From Diaminobutyricimonas sp. LJ205 (GTDB lineage: Bacteria; Actinomycetota; Actinomycetes; Actinomycetales; Microbacteriaceae): a stretch of DNA of 64,000 bases. Numbering within the stretch: position 1 is the stretch's first letter; each line of letters opens with the position of its first letter. This document shows positions 24,117 to 32,571 of the stretch, one piece after another. The position numbers and the translations under genes were made by a program. The stretch is from assembly GCF_009755725.1 (NCBI RefSeq), contig NZ_CP046619.1, positions 1,612,001 to 1,676,000 of the forward strand, read 5' to 3'. Under the pieces are notes generated by a model that was given only the letters and a program-made list of their open reading frames with translations, was not told the DNA's origin and searched no databases.

Positions 24117-25313
24117 GTGGCCGCCCCCCGAACGAAGCAGGAGACCCTCACCTGGTTGCGCGCCGTGTCGGGCGAACTCGCCACGGCGACGATCAAGCGG
24201 CTCGAGGAGACGCTGCCCTGGTACGGCGACATGCCGCCAGGGCGGCGCTCCGCAGTCGGTCTGGTCGCTCAGGCCGGCATCAGCTCGTTCATCGCCTGGT
24301 ACGAGGACCCGAAGTCGACCCCGTGGATCGCCGCGGACGTCTTCGGGGCCGCGCCCCGGGAGTTGCTGCGCTCGGTCAGCCTGCAGCAGACGCTGCAGCT
24401 GATCCGGGTGACGGTGGAACTGGTCGAGGACCGGGTCAAGGGCGGCAACGACGACCTGCGCGAAGCGATCCTGCTGTATTCACGGGAGATCGCCTTCGCG
24501 GCGGCGGATGTCTACGCTCGCGCCGCCGAAGCGCGCGGACTGTGGGATGCCCGCCTCGAGGCGCTCGTCGTCGACTCCATCCTCTCGGGCGAGTACGACA
24601 ATGAGCTGCCGAGCCGGATCGCCGCCCTCGGCTGGAACGGGCATGGCGAGGTGTGCGTGCTGGTCGGCACTGCGCCGCGCATGCTCGACGTCGACCAGCT
24701 GCGCCGCACCGCGCGGCATCTGGAAGCCGACCTGCTGATCGGAGTGCAGGGCAACCGACTGGTCCTGGTGATCGGCCGCGCCCGGTCGCAGGCCGCAATC
24801 GAAAAGTCCGAGGATTCCACCCCGCCGCTGCCGTTCCTCGAGATCGCCAGCCAGCTGGAGCCCGGCTTCGGCGACGGCCACCTGGTGCTCGGCCCGGAAG
24901 TGGAAAGCCTCGTCGACGCCTCCCGCAGCGCCAAAGCCGCCCTCGCCGGCTTCGCGGTGGCCCGCGCCTGGCGCAACGCTCCGCGTCCGACCCTCGCCGA
25001 CGACCTGCTGCCGGAGCGCGCGTTCGCGGGCGACCCGATCGCCCGGTCGACCCTGATCAACCGGGTGTACCGGCCGCTGAAGAACCACTCCACCGAACTG
25101 CTCGGCACGCTCTGGTGCTACCTCGACAACGGCCGATCCCTCGAAGCCACCGCCAGGGAACTGTTCGTGCACCCGAACACCGTGCGCTACCGGCTGAAGC
25201 GGATCAGCGAGGTGATCGGCTGGGATGCCACCGGCGCCCGCGAGGCGCTGATCCTGCAGTCGGCGCTCATCATCGGCTCGATCGCCGAACCTGAAAACCC
25301 GAAACGCCGCTGA
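24117..25313 (+). CDS. fasR: PucR-type transcriptional regulator of fatty acid synthesis (FasR-like)
   Basis: 398 residues. The N-terminal two-thirds is an all-helical then alpha/beta sensor region. Residues ~330-390 form the PucR C-terminal helix-turn-helix (LGTLWCYLDNGRSLEATARE, LFVHPNTVRYRLKRISEVIG). Its position directly before fabD matches FasR of Streptomyces coelicolor, an activator of the fabD-fabH-acpP-fabF operon; that role is established there and inferred here. The GTG lies 5 bp after the aceE stop, suggesting read-through or coupling from aceE. Confidence 0.88.
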   Translation: MAAPRTKQETLTWLRAVSGELATATIKRLEETLPWYGDMPPGRRSAVGLVAQAGISSFIAWYEDPKSTPWIAADVFGAAPRELLRSVSLQQTLQLIRVTVELVEDRVKGGNDDLREAILLYSREIAFAAADVYARAAEARGLWDARLEALVVDSILSGEYDNELPSRIAALGWNGHGEVCVLVGTAPRMLDVDQLRRTARHLEADLLIGVQGNRLVLVIGRARSQAAIEKSEDSTPPLPFLEIASQLEPGFGDGHLVLGPEVESLVDASRSAKAALAGFAVARAWRNAPRPTLADDLLPERAFAGDPIARSTLINRVYRPLKNHSTELLGTLWCYLDNGRSLEATARELFVHPNTVRYRLKRISEVIGWDATGAREALILQSALIIGSIAEPENPKRR

Positions 25314-25398
25314 CGGGAACGGGATATACAAAGCTTTCGCGGATTCTTCTGCGATTGTCTACACCAGCCGTGCACGACGAGATTGGGAGACTGGATCA
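25314..25398 (+). promoter_or_regulatory. Probable fabD promoter region with a possible FasR site
   Basis: 85 bp separate fasR from fabD, in contrast to the tight spacing elsewhere. They contain an AT-richer stretch (GGGATATACAAAGC) and an imperfect inverted repeat CGCGGATTCTTCTGCG at about 25338-25353. By analogy with Streptomyces this is where FasR would bind, but no consensus was matched. Confidence 0.35.
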
Positions 25399-26316
25399 GT
25401 GATTGTTGTTGTAGCGCCCGGACAGGGCTCCCAGAGCCCCGGATTCCTGGATCCGTGGTTGACCGAAGAACGATTCCGCGACCAGCTGCAACGGATCTCC
25501 GACTCGGTCGGCATCGACCTCGTTGCGCACGGGACCGTGTCCGACGCCGACACGATCCGTGACACCGCCGTCGCGCAGCCGCTCATCGTCGCGGCTGGCC
25601 TGCTCACGCTGACCGCCCTGTTCGACGACGGCCGTCGGCAGCGAGTCGGCGGCATCGCCGGCCACTCGGTCGGTGAGATCACCGCCGCGGCCGGCGCCGG
25701 GATCCTATCCGAGGCCGCCGCCATGCGCTTCGTGCGCGAGCGCGGATCGGCGATGGCGGATGCCGCCGCCCAGGTTCCCACCGGCATGAGTGCCGTGATC
25801 GGCGCCGACGAGACCGAACTGCTCGCCACGCTCGAGACGCTCGGGCTGCAGCCGGCCAACTTCAACGGCGGCGGCCAGATCGTTGTCGCCGGTGAGCGGT
25901 CGGCGCTGCAGCAGCTCGCCGACAACCCGCCGGCGAAGGCCCGCGTGATCCCGCTACAGGTCGCCGGCGCCTTCCACACTCGCTACATGGCCCCGGCGGT
26001 CAACCACCTGCGGCAGGTCGCTGCGACCGTCGAGGTGAACGACCCAACCCTGCCGATCTGGAGCAACCGGGACGGTTCAGCGGTGACATCCGGGGCTGAC
26101 TTCCTCGAGCTCCTGGTCGGCCAGGTGTCGTCGCCGGTGCGCTGGGACCTCACGATGGCGACCCTCGCCGAGAACGGCGTCACCGGCATCATCGAGCTGG
26201 CTCCGGCCGGCGCCCTCACCGGTCTCGCGAAGCGCGGGTTGCGCGGCGTTCCCGCCGTTGCCGTGACGACCCCCGAGGATCTGCCCGCCGCCTTTGAACT
26301 GATCGACAACGAATGA
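25399..26316 (+). CDS. fabD: Malonyl-CoA:ACP transacylase
   Basis: 305 residues. The acyltransferase signature is complete: VVVAPGQGSQSPGFLDPWL at the start, GGIAGHSVGEITAAAGAGIL with the serine nucleophile, the arginine in MRFVRERGSAM and the histidine in VAGAFHTRYM. It loads malonate onto ACP for type II fatty acid synthesis in the cytosol. The GTG start gives the normal N-terminus. Its stop overlaps the fabH start by 4 bp (ATGA), so the two are coupled. Confidence 0.96.
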   Translation: MIVVVAPGQGSQSPGFLDPWLTEERFRDQLQRISDSVGIDLVAHGTVSDADTIRDTAVAQPLIVAAGLLTLTALFDDGRRQRVGGIAGHSVGEITAAAGAGILSEAAAMRFVRERGSAMADAAAQVPTGMSAVIGADETELLATLETLGLQPANFNGGGQIVVAGERSALQQLADNPPAKARVIPLQVAGAFHTRYMAPAVNHLRQVAATVEVNDPTLPIWSNRDGSAVTSGADFLELLVGQVSSPVRWDLTMATLAENGVTGIIELAPAGALTGLAKRGLRGVPAVAVTTPEDLPAAFELIDNE

Positions 26317-27332
26317 TTGAGCGTATGAACACCACTGCCACCCTCACCCCGTCTCGCGGAACCGAGTTCACGCGCATCTACAGCTACGGCGCCGCGCGCG
26401 GTGACCTGAGCGTGCCGAACGAGGATTTGATCGGCCCGATCGACTCGAGCGACGAGTGGATCCGGCAGCGAACCGGCATCATCACCCGAACCCGTGCTTC
26501 GGAGGGCATCCTTGCCGTCGATCTGGCGACGGAGGCGGGTAAGGAGGCGATCGCGGGGTCCGGGATCGCCCCCGAGCAGATCGATCTCGTTATCGTCGCT
26601 ACCGTCAGCAACGTGATGCAGACCCCGTCGATGGCGGCCGTCGTCGCCGACAACGTGGGCGCAAACCCGGCCGCGGCATACGACTCGAACGCCGCATGCG
26701 CCGGTTTCAGCTACGCCGTCACCCAGGCTGACGCGCTGATCCGCAGCGGCGCCGCGCACTACGCGCTTGTGATCGGCGCGGAGAAGCTTTCCGATATCGT
26801 CGACCCGACCGATCGGTCGATCTCGTTCCTGCTGGGCGACGGTGCCGGCGCCGCGGTGATCGGCCCGAGCGACTTCCCCGGCATCGCCGCGCCCGTGTGG
26901 GGCTCGGACGGCTCAAAGGCACACGCGGTGACGATGAACGCCACCCTCGTCGACTACCGCGACGGCAACGCCAACTGGCCGACGCTCCGCCAGGAGGGCC
27001 AGACCGTCTTCCGCTGGGCGGTCTGGGACATGGCAAAGGTTGCGAAGCAGGCCCTGGACGTGGCAGGAATCACCTCGGATGACCTCGCAGCCTTCATCCC
27101 ACACCAGGCCAACATGCGCATCATCGACGAGTTCGCGAAGCAGCTGAAGCTGCCCGAGCACGTTGCGATCGCCCGTGACATCGAGACCACCGGCAACACG
27201 TCGGCGGCCTCCATCCCGCTCGCCACGCACCGGTTACTCAAGGAGCACCCGGAACTCAGCGGCGGACTCGCCTTGCAGATCGGCTTCGGCGCAGGGCTCG
27301 TGTTCGGCGCCCAGGTAGTGGTTCTTCCGTAA
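26313..27332 (+). CDS. fabH: 3-oxoacyl-ACP synthase III
   Basis: 339 residues with a thiolase fold. The catalytic triad is visible: Cys in YDSNAACAGFSYAV, His in AAFIPHQANMRIIDEF and Asn in ETTGNTSAASIPLA. It condenses an acyl-CoA primer with malonyl-ACP to start chains; in Actinobacteria the primers are often branched, which fits anteiso/iso lipids. The ATG overlaps the fabD stop. A second ATG four codons later (26325) is also possible; the extra ~15 N-terminal residues are slightly longer than in E. coli. Confidence 0.96.
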   Translation: MIERMNTTATLTPSRGTEFTRIYSYGAARGDLSVPNEDLIGPIDSSDEWIRQRTGIITRTRASEGILAVDLATEAGKEAIAGSGIAPEQIDLVIVATVSNVMQTPSMAAVVADNVGANPAAAYDSNAACAGFSYAVTQADALIRSGAAHYALVIGAEKLSDIVDPTDRSISFLLGDGAGAAVIGPSDFPGIAAPVWGSDGSKAHAVTMNATLVDYRDGNANWPTLRQEGQTVFRWAVWDMAKVAKQALDVAGITSDDLAAFIPHQANMRIIDEFAKQLKLPEHVAIARDIETTGNTSAASIPLATHRLLKEHPELSGGLALQIGFGAGLVFGAQVVVLP

Positions 27333-27374
27333 ACTGGCTCACGGTCACAACGACACACCCCCTAGGAGATAACA

Positions 27375-27623
27375 ATGGCATTGTCCACCGAAGAAGTTCT
27401 CGCCGGCCTGGCGGAGCTTGTCAACGACGAAACTGGCATCGCGACCGAAACGGTCGAGCTGGACAAGTCGTTCACCGATGATCTGGACATCGACTCGATC
27501 TCAATGATGACCATTGTCGTCAACGCTGAAGAGAAGTTCGACGTGAAGATCCCAGACGAAGAGGTCAAGAACCTGAAGACCGTCGGCGACGCCGTCAGCT
27601 TCATCGTCAACGCCCAGGCCTGA
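27375..27623 (+). CDS. acpP: Acyl carrier protein
   Basis: 82 residues, acidic, four helices. The phosphopantetheine site is Ser41 in DDLDIDSISMMTIVV; the DSI variant of the usual DSL is common in Actinobacteria. A good GGAG box (TAGGAGATAACA) precedes the ATG. It carries the growing acyl chain between the Fab enzymes encoded around it. Confidence 0.97.
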   Translation: MALSTEEVLAGLAELVNDETGIATETVELDKSFTDDLDIDSISMMTIVVNAEEKFDVKIPDEEVKNLKTVGDAVSFIVNAQA

Positions 27624-27634
27624 GCCTAACCCCG

Positions 27635-27717
27635 CCGCTGGTCGAGCTTGTCGAGACCGGGTCTCGACAAGATTGATCTCTCGAGAGACGCGACCTCTCG
27701 ACATGCTCGACCAGCGG
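27635..27717. repeat. REP-like palindromic repeat between acpP and fabF
   Basis: Outer arms CCGCTGGTCGAGC (27635-27647) and GCTCGACCAGCGG (27705-27717) are perfect inverted repeats, with a second nested pair (TCGAGACC / GGTCTCGA) inside. The same CTGGTCGAGCTTG core recurs at 29006. Such GGTCGAGC-type palindromes are dispersed in many actinobacterial genomes. Here one sits inside an operon and could attenuate or stabilise the acpP transcript. Confidence 0.7.
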
Positions 27718-27760
27718 AGGTCTTTCTTGCTCCCCTTGTGACCATCGGAGACATCCCCGT

Positions 27761-28999
27761 ATGACAACCAAAAAGATCGTCGTTACCGGAATCGGCGCGA
27801 CGACCCCCCTCGGTGGGACGGCCCGCGGCAGTTGGAACGCCCTGCTGGCCAAAGAATCCGGCATCACCGCGCTGGAACAGGACTGGGTCGCCGAGTTCGA
27901 CCTGCCCGTGCGCATCGCCGGTCAGGCCAAGGTTCCCGCCGCCGACGTGCTCGAACGCCACGAGCTGAAGCGGCTTGACCAGTCGAGCCAGTTCGCCCTG
28001 ATCGCCGCGCGCGAGGCATGGGCGGATGCCGGAGCCCCCGACCTCGATCCGCTGCGAGTCGGCGTCGACTACTCGACTGGCATCGGCGGTCTGTGGACGC
28101 TGCTCGACGCGTACGACACTCTCAAGGAGAAGGGCCCGCGCCGGGTCCTGCCGATGACGATCCCGATGCTCATGCCGAATGGCGCCGCGGCGGCAATCAG
28201 CATGAACATCCCCTCGCGTGCCTACGCCCGCACCGTGGTGTCGGCGTGCGCGTCGAGCACCGAGGCGATCGTGAACGCCTACGACCACCTGCAGCAGGGG
28301 TTGGCCGACGTGGTCATCGCCGGCGGCACCGAAGCGGTCACGCATCCGCTGCCGATCGCCGCCTTCGCCGCCATGCAGGCACTGTCCAAGCGGAACGACG
28401 ACCCGGCCGCGGCTTCCCGCCCCTATGACTCGGGCCGCGATGGCTTCGTGCTCGGTGAGGGCGCAGGCGCGATCGTGCTCGAGACCGAGGAGCACGCGCT
28501 CGCTCGCGGAGCCCGCATCTACGCGGAACTGGCCGGCGGCGCGGTGACCGCGGACTCGTACCACATCACTGCTCCCGACCCGGAGGGCTCCGCCGCCGCC
28601 CGCGCCATGCTGGCCGCGATCGAGCAGGCCGGGGCATCCGTCACCGACGTGCTGCACGTGAACGCGCACGCGACCTCGACGCCGGTCGGTGACATCGCCG
28701 AGTACAACGCGATGCGTCGCATCTTCGGCGACCACCTGGACAACATCGCGGTGTCGGCGACCAAGGCGTCGACCGGGCACCTGCTCGGTGGAACCGGAGC
28801 GCTCGAGGCGATCTTCACGATCCTCGCCCTGCACGAGCGCACCGCTCCCCCGACGATCAACCTGACTGACCAGGACCCCGAGATCCCGCTCGACGTGGTG
28901 ACCTCGCCGCGTGCCCTCGGAGACCGAGACCTGCTCGCGATCAGCAACTCGTTCGGTTTCGGCGGCCACAACGCCGTCGCAGCGTTCCGCAGCTACTAA
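27761..28999 (+). CDS. fabF: 3-oxoacyl-ACP synthase II
   Basis: 412 residues, the standard KAS II length. The catalytic Cys lies in TVVSACASSTEAIV, and the two histidines are in VNAHATSTPVGD and STGHLLGGTGALEA. The C-terminal SNSFGFGGHNAV is typical. It elongates acyl-ACP with malonyl-ACP. It is the last gene of the fab operon, separated from acpP by the palindromic repeat, and followed by a second copy of that repeat and a hairpin. Confidence 0.97.
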   Translation: MTTKKIVVTGIGATTPLGGTARGSWNALLAKESGITALEQDWVAEFDLPVRIAGQAKVPAADVLERHELKRLDQSSQFALIAAREAWADAGAPDLDPLRVGVDYSTGIGGLWTLLDAYDTLKEKGPRRVLPMTIPMLMPNGAAAAISMNIPSRAYARTVVSACASSTEAIVNAYDHLQQGLADVVIAGGTEAVTHPLPIAAFAAMQALSKRNDDPAAASRPYDSGRDGFVLGEGAGAIVLETEEHALARGARIYAELAGGAVTADSYHITAPDPEGSAAARAMLAAIEQAGASVTDVLHVNAHATSTPVGDIAEYNAMRRIFGDHLDNIAVSATKASTGHLLGGTGALEAIFTILALHERTAPPTINLTDQDPEIPLDVVTSPRALGDRDLLAISNSFGFGGHNAVAAFRSY

Positions 29000-29005
29000 G
29001 TAGCG

Positions 29006-29049
29006 GCTGGTCGAGCTTGCCGAGACCCCTCTCGACAAGCTCGACCAGC
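29006..29049. repeat. Second copy of the REP-like palindrome, after fabF
   Basis: Perfect 14-bp arms GCTGGTCGAGCTTG (29006-29019) and CAAGCTCGACCAGC (29036-29049) around a 16-nt loop. It shares the core of 27635-27717. It begins 6 bp after the fabF stop, so it may also act as a terminator or mRNA 3' protector. Confidence 0.75.
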
Positions 29050-29053
29050 TGAC

Positions 29054-29092
29054 GGTACCCGTGCGATCGACCCGATCGACAGCATGGGTACC
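29054..29092. terminator. Hairpin between convergent fabF and DUF3145 genes
   Basis: GGTACCC (29054-29060) and GGGTACC (29086-29092) pair perfectly, with a further inner GATCGA/GATCGAC match. It lies between two converging genes and has no T-run on the plus strand, so it may serve both directions. Confidence 0.5.
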
Positions 29093-29102
29093 GGGTGTTG
29101 CG

Positions 29103-29618
29103 TCACCCCACCTTGTGAAGCCACACCACCTGGCTGCCCTCGCCCGCGTAGCGGAAGGGTTCCAGTTCGTCATCCCACGCCTGGCCGAGGGCCAGCCGTA
29201 GTTCGCGGTGCAGTTCAAGCGCATTCGACCCGGCGACCTCCATCGCGTAGCGCACGCGATCTTCCGGAATCACCGTGTTGCCGGCCGTGTCCGTCTGGGC
29301 GAAGAAGACGCCCAGATCGGGAGTGTGCATCCATCGGCCGCCGTCGGTGCCGAGTCCGGCGTCCTCGGTCACCTCGTAACGGAGGTGTTCCCAGCCGCGC
29401 AGGGCAGAAGCGAGCCGCGCGCCGGTGCCGCGTTCGCCCTCCCAATAGAACTCGCTGCGCTGGGCGCCCTTGAGCGCGGGCTGGTCGATCCAGTCGAAGT
29501 TCACGGCACGACCAAGAGCGCGACCTGCTGCCCACTCGACGTGGGGGCAGAGCGCGCGAGGAGCGGAGTGAACGTAGATCACTCCGCGTGCGGTTGCAGC
29601 AGCCACTTTCCACTCCAT
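29103..29618 (-). CDS. DUF3145 family protein
   Basis: 171 residues. The start TARGVIYVHSAPRALCPHVE is the signature of DUF3145, an actinobacterial family almost always found next to the fab cluster. The body includes NFDWIDQPALKGAQRSEFYW and a C-terminal VVWLHKVG. Function is unknown; the conserved position suggests a link to lipid synthesis or acetyl-CoA supply. The ATG has no clear Shine-Dalgarno. It is convergent with fabF. Confidence 0.9.
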   Translation of the reverse strand: MEWKVAAATARGVIYVHSAPRALCPHVEWAAGRALGRAVNFDWIDQPALKGAQRSEFYWEGERGTGARLASALRGWEHLRYEVTEDAGLGTDGGRWMHTPDLGVFFAQTDTAGNTVIPEDRVRYAMEVAGSNALELHRELRLALGQAWDDELEPFRYAGEGSQVVWLHKVG

Positions 29619-29699
29619 TCGTTAGGTGCGACTTCCCCATCGACCTAGGTGAATGCAGTGTGAGCGTTGCTTTCAGCATTATTGCGGATGACTCGGCCT

Positions 29700-29717
29700 A
29701 ATGACAAGCGTGTCATT
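29700..29717. promoter_or_regulatory. 18-bp palindrome upstream of the PadR gene (probable operator)
   Basis: AATGACA (29700-29706) and TGTCATT (29711-29717) form a perfect inverted repeat with a 4-nt spacer, and a further AATGAC half-site lies at 29731-29736. It is 38 bp before the start of the PadR-type regulator, in the position of an autoregulatory operator, and also in the leader of the divergent DUF3145 gene. Confidence 0.55.
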
Positions 29718-29755
29718 CCATAAACCTGAGAATGACTACCGGTTAGAGTCAGCAC

Positions 29756-30268
29756 ATGTCGACCCGTCATGCGATGCTCGCTGTGCTCACGCTGGGGCCT
29801 GCCTACGGCTATCAGCTGCATGGAGAGGTGGTCGAACGGTCCGGACGCGAGAAGCCGTTGAACGCGGGCCAGGTGTACTCCACCCTCGATCGGCTGCGCC
29901 GGGACGGACTCGTCCGCAGCGCGGGCGTGAGCGCCGATGGGTTGCCGCTGTATGAGTTGACCGAGTCGGGAGTCGCCGAGGCCGAGCACTGGCTGACCGA
30001 GGCGACCGGCGCGCACTGGAACGACATGATCGAGCAGTTGCTCGTTTCGCGCTCGCTTCCTGGCCGGGATTGCGCTCCCCTGGTGGCCTCGATCCGGCGC
30101 ACCTGGCTGACCCGCGCGGCCGCCGCGGAGGGGCCACGAGCCTCGGCGACGCGGCTGCTGGCCGAGGCCGCTCTGCGCTGGCTGGATGAACTGCCGCCGG
30201 CGCGAGCATGGGGCATCCGCACTGACCGCCCGAAGCGCGGTCGACGCAAGAGTCCCGTCGCCGCCTGA
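29756..30268 (+). CDS. PadR-family transcriptional regulator
   Basis: 170 residues. Residues 1-80 form the PadR winged helix (HAMLAVLTLGPAYGYQLHGE, then PLNAGQVYSTLDRLRRDGLV and YELTESG). The C-terminal helical part would dimerise. PadR proteins repress nearby transporter or detoxification genes and often respond to aromatic acids or antibiotics. The only adjacent candidates are DUF3145 (divergent) and itself. The palindrome upstream supports autoregulation. The gene ends 5 bp before the stop of the convergent DNA polymerase gene. Confidence 0.88.
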   Translation: MSTRHAMLAVLTLGPAYGYQLHGEVVERSGREKPLNAGQVYSTLDRLRRDGLVRSAGVSADGLPLYELTESGVAEAEHWLTEATGAHWNDMIEQLLVSRSLPGRDCAPLVASIRRTWLTRAAAAEGPRASATRLLAEAALRWLDELPPARAWGIRTDRPKRGRRKSPVAA

Positions 30269-30272
30269 TCCG

Positions 30273-31913
30273 CTACTTGGCGTCGGCGTAGGAGTCGACC
30301 GTCGCGACGATGACACGGAAATCGACCGGGATGTCGCCGAAGAGCAGCCGTCCGGCGTCGTGCGCCGCTTCCTCCACCGCCTGGGCGACGTCCGCGGCCA
30401 GCTCCGCGGGCGTGTGCACGATCACTTCGTCGTGCAGGAAGAAGACCAGGTGCGGTCCGCTGGTGAGCCGACCGGGACTGAGCGTGCGAAGCCGCATCCG
30501 CAGCCCCGCCATCCAGCTGAGCGCCCATTCGGCTGCGGTTCCCTGGACCACGAAGTTGCGGGTGAACCGGCCCCAGCTGCGCGCTTCGCTGCGAGCCCGG
30601 GACTGTGCCGCCGCCGAGGCGTCGGCGGTCGATGCGTCGCTTTGAGCGAGGCGCCACTCAGGTCCCGGCTGCGGTGAACTACGGCCTAGCCAGGTCGAGA
30701 CCATTTCACCGCGTTCTCCGGCCCGAGCGGCGCGCTCGACCAGTCCGATCGCCTGCGGGAAGGCGCGCGCCAGCCGAGGCAACACCCGTCCGCTCTCCCC
30801 CGTCGTGCCGCCGTACATGGCGCCGAGCATCCCGACCTTGGCCTGGTCCCTGGTCTCCACAGCCCCAGACGCGACCATCCCCGCGTAAAGGTCGACCCCG
30901 CGGCCTGCCTTCGCCATCGCCCGATCACCGGACATCGCCGCGAGGATGCGCGGCTCCAACTGGGCGGCGTCGGCAACCACGAGCTTCCAGCCCGGATCGG
31001 CGCGCACCGCGTCGCGCACCTGGTGCGGCAACTGCAACGCGCCCCCGCCATCGGAGGCCCAGCGGCCGGTAACCACACCGCCAGGAACATAGGTCGGCCG
31101 GAACCTGCCATCGGCGACCCAGCTGTCCAGCCAGTGCCAGCCGTTGGCGCTGTGCAACCGGGACAGCTTCTTGAATTCGAGGAGCGGTGGGATCGCCGGG
31201 TGATCGATCCTCTGCAGATCCCACGACCGGGTGCTGTCGACCAGCAGGCCCGCCGAGCGCAGCGCCTTCAGCAGTTCGCCGGGCGAGTCCGGGTTCAGCT
31301 CGGTCACCCCGAGAGCGTCACGCACCTCGGCGAGCTTGGCCTCGAGTTTCGCCGGACGGTATCCGGAGATCGGGCGTGGTCCGAGCAATTCGGCGAGGAT
31401 CCGGTCGTGCTGCTCGGCATCCCACGGCAGCCCGGCGAACGTCATTTCCGCGGCGATCAACGCGCCGGCGGATTCCGCTGCGAGCAGCAGCCGCAGCTTG
31501 GCCGGTGCGGCCGCGATCGCACGTTGCTGGAGTTGGAACTCGGCGACGGGCTCGAGTTCCTGCGAGGGTTCGAGCTCGAACAGGCCGGGGTCGCTCAGGG
31601 GCGCGGCCGATTCGTCCCAGCCCGAGGCCGCCGATTGCGCGATCTCGCTGTCGGCGGTGAGTTCGCTGCCCCGGAGGATCACGTGTGACAGCCGCAGGTC
31701 GACGCAGCGTTCGACCGTGACTCCACTGGCGAGCAGCGGCGGATACCAGAGGGCCGTGTGCGACCACACCCACCGCGGACGCTCGTGCTCGCGCTCCCGC
31801 ACCACAGCCGGAAGCGCGGCCGGAGTGACGGTTTCGCGATGCGTCACTTCGGCCGCGCTGTCGATGCTGCTGAGCAGGATGCCGTCTGGCGTCTTGCTCA
31901 GAATGATGTGCAC
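30273..31913 (-). CDS. Family A DNA polymerase-like protein (exonuclease/polymerase, divergent)
   Basis: 546 residues, much shorter than PolA (~900). An N-terminal region (1-190) resembles a degenerate 3'-5' exonuclease; the rest is a family A polymerase domain. Motif A reads VVADAAQLEPRILAAM (PolA: DYSQIELR), motif B RDQAKVGMLGAMYGGTTG (the position of Phe762 is Leu) and motif C FFLHDEVIVH. Catalytic aspartates in A and C are kept. Databases usually call this actinobacterial group bifunctional 3'-5' exonuclease/DNA polymerase; its biological role is not established. A repair or translesion function is plausible. It stands alone, convergent with padR. Confidence 0.82.
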   Translation of the reverse strand: MHIILSKTPDGILLSSIDSAAEVTHRETVTPAALPAVVREREHERPRWVWSHTALWYPPLLASGVTVERCVDLRLSHVILRGSELTADSEIAQSAASGWDESAAPLSDPGLFELEPSQELEPVAEFQLQQRAIAAAPAKLRLLLAAESAGALIAAEMTFAGLPWDAEQHDRILAELLGPRPISGYRPAKLEAKLAEVRDALGVTELNPDSPGELLKALRSAGLLVDSTRSWDLQRIDHPAIPPLLEFKKLSRLHSANGWHWLDSWVADGRFRPTYVPGGVVTGRWASDGGGALQLPHQVRDAVRADPGWKLVVADAAQLEPRILAAMSGDRAMAKAGRGVDLYAGMVASGAVETRDQAKVGMLGAMYGGTTGESGRVLPRLARAFPQAIGLVERAARAGERGEMVSTWLGRSSPQPGPEWRLAQSDASTADASAAAQSRARSEARSWGRFTRNFVVQGTAAEWALSWMAGLRMRLRTLSPGRLTSGPHLVFFLHDEVIVHTPAELAADVAQAVEEAAHDAGRLLFGDIPVDFRVIVATVDSYADAK

Positions 31914-31956
31914 ATCCTCAAGTGTGCCGTCTGGTCACGACATCGGTGACCGGCGG

Positions 31957-32472
31957 TCAGGTGCGCGGGGCGTCCGGGTTGTCGACCGGTCGTGCGGCGA
32001 TATCCGGGTCGGTGCCGCGGCGGGTGTCGTCGGCGTCGCGCCGAGGGTCATCCGCGTCGTAGTGGGTGTCGCCGGCGTGACGGCCGGCGGCCTCCCCGCG
32101 CTTGCCGTCGAAGTCCACATCCGGGTCGACCTTGTCCGCCTGCCGGTAGTGCTCGGCGGCGTCGTTGCGGATGCCTTCGGCAGCTGACTGGCGTTCGGCG
32201 GCCTCACGCTCGAGACGTTCGGCATCGACCTGCGCTTGCTGTGCCGCTGCCTGGGCACGCTGCGCTTCTGCCGCGCGCGTCGCAGCATCGGCCTCGCGGC
32301 TCTTGGCATCCAGCTCGGTCTCCTGCGCACGTGCACGCAGTTCCTCAGCCTTCCTGCGGTCGGCTTCGGTTCGAGCTCCGCTCCGTTGCCGCATCACGAC
32401 GATGACAACTACAACGATGATGGCGACAACAACGATGCCGACGATGAGCCATGTCAGAGCAGTGGCGTCCAT
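31957..32472 (-). CDS. Membrane-anchored coiled-coil protein
   Basis: 171 residues. One N-terminal helix of ~22 hydrophobic residues (LIVGIVVVAIIVVVVIVVM) is followed by a long Ala/Glu/Arg/Gln coiled coil (residues ~35-105) and a disordered Asp/Arg-rich tail with repeated DADDxRRD units. The soluble part is probably cytosolic. No family is recognised beyond this architecture, which is common next to CsbD-type stress genes. It lies downstream of csbD in the same direction, separated by a strong terminator. Confidence 0.6.
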   Translation of the reverse strand: MDATALTWLIVGIVVVAIIVVVVIVVMRQRSGARTEADRRKAEELRARAQETELDAKSREADAATRAAEAQRAQAAAQQAQVDAERLEREAAERQSAAEGIRNDAAEHYRQADKVDPDVDFDGKRGEAAGRHAGDTHYDADDPRRDADDTRRGTDPDIAARPVDNPDAPRT

Positions 32473-32532
32473 GTGGATCCCCTTTCCTTGACTGTGGGTT
32501 CTCAGTCAACCCCCAGCGAGTGCACACGCACA

Positions 32533-32564
32533 GGTAAGGCCCGGGCTCTCGCCCGGGCCTTACC
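32533..32564 (-). terminator. Strong hairpin terminator after csbD
   Basis: A perfect 14-bp stem (GGTAAGGCCCGGGC and its complement) closes a 4-nt TCTC loop, 7 bp after the csbD stop. There is no U-run, as is common in high-GC actinobacteria. It separates csbD from the downstream coiled-coil protein gene. Confidence 0.75.
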
Positions 32565-32571
32565 TTGCTGC

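Noticed and set aside
27635-29049. GGTCGAGC palindromes considered as parS or transposon ends
   Set aside because: The sequence does not match the parS consensus (TGTTTCACGTGAAACA) and no transposase lies between or near the copies.
29645-30657. Long minus-strand frames across padR and the start of the polymerase region
   Set aside because: They are antisense to PadR and Arg/Ala/Pro-rich, as expected for shadows of GC-rich genes.
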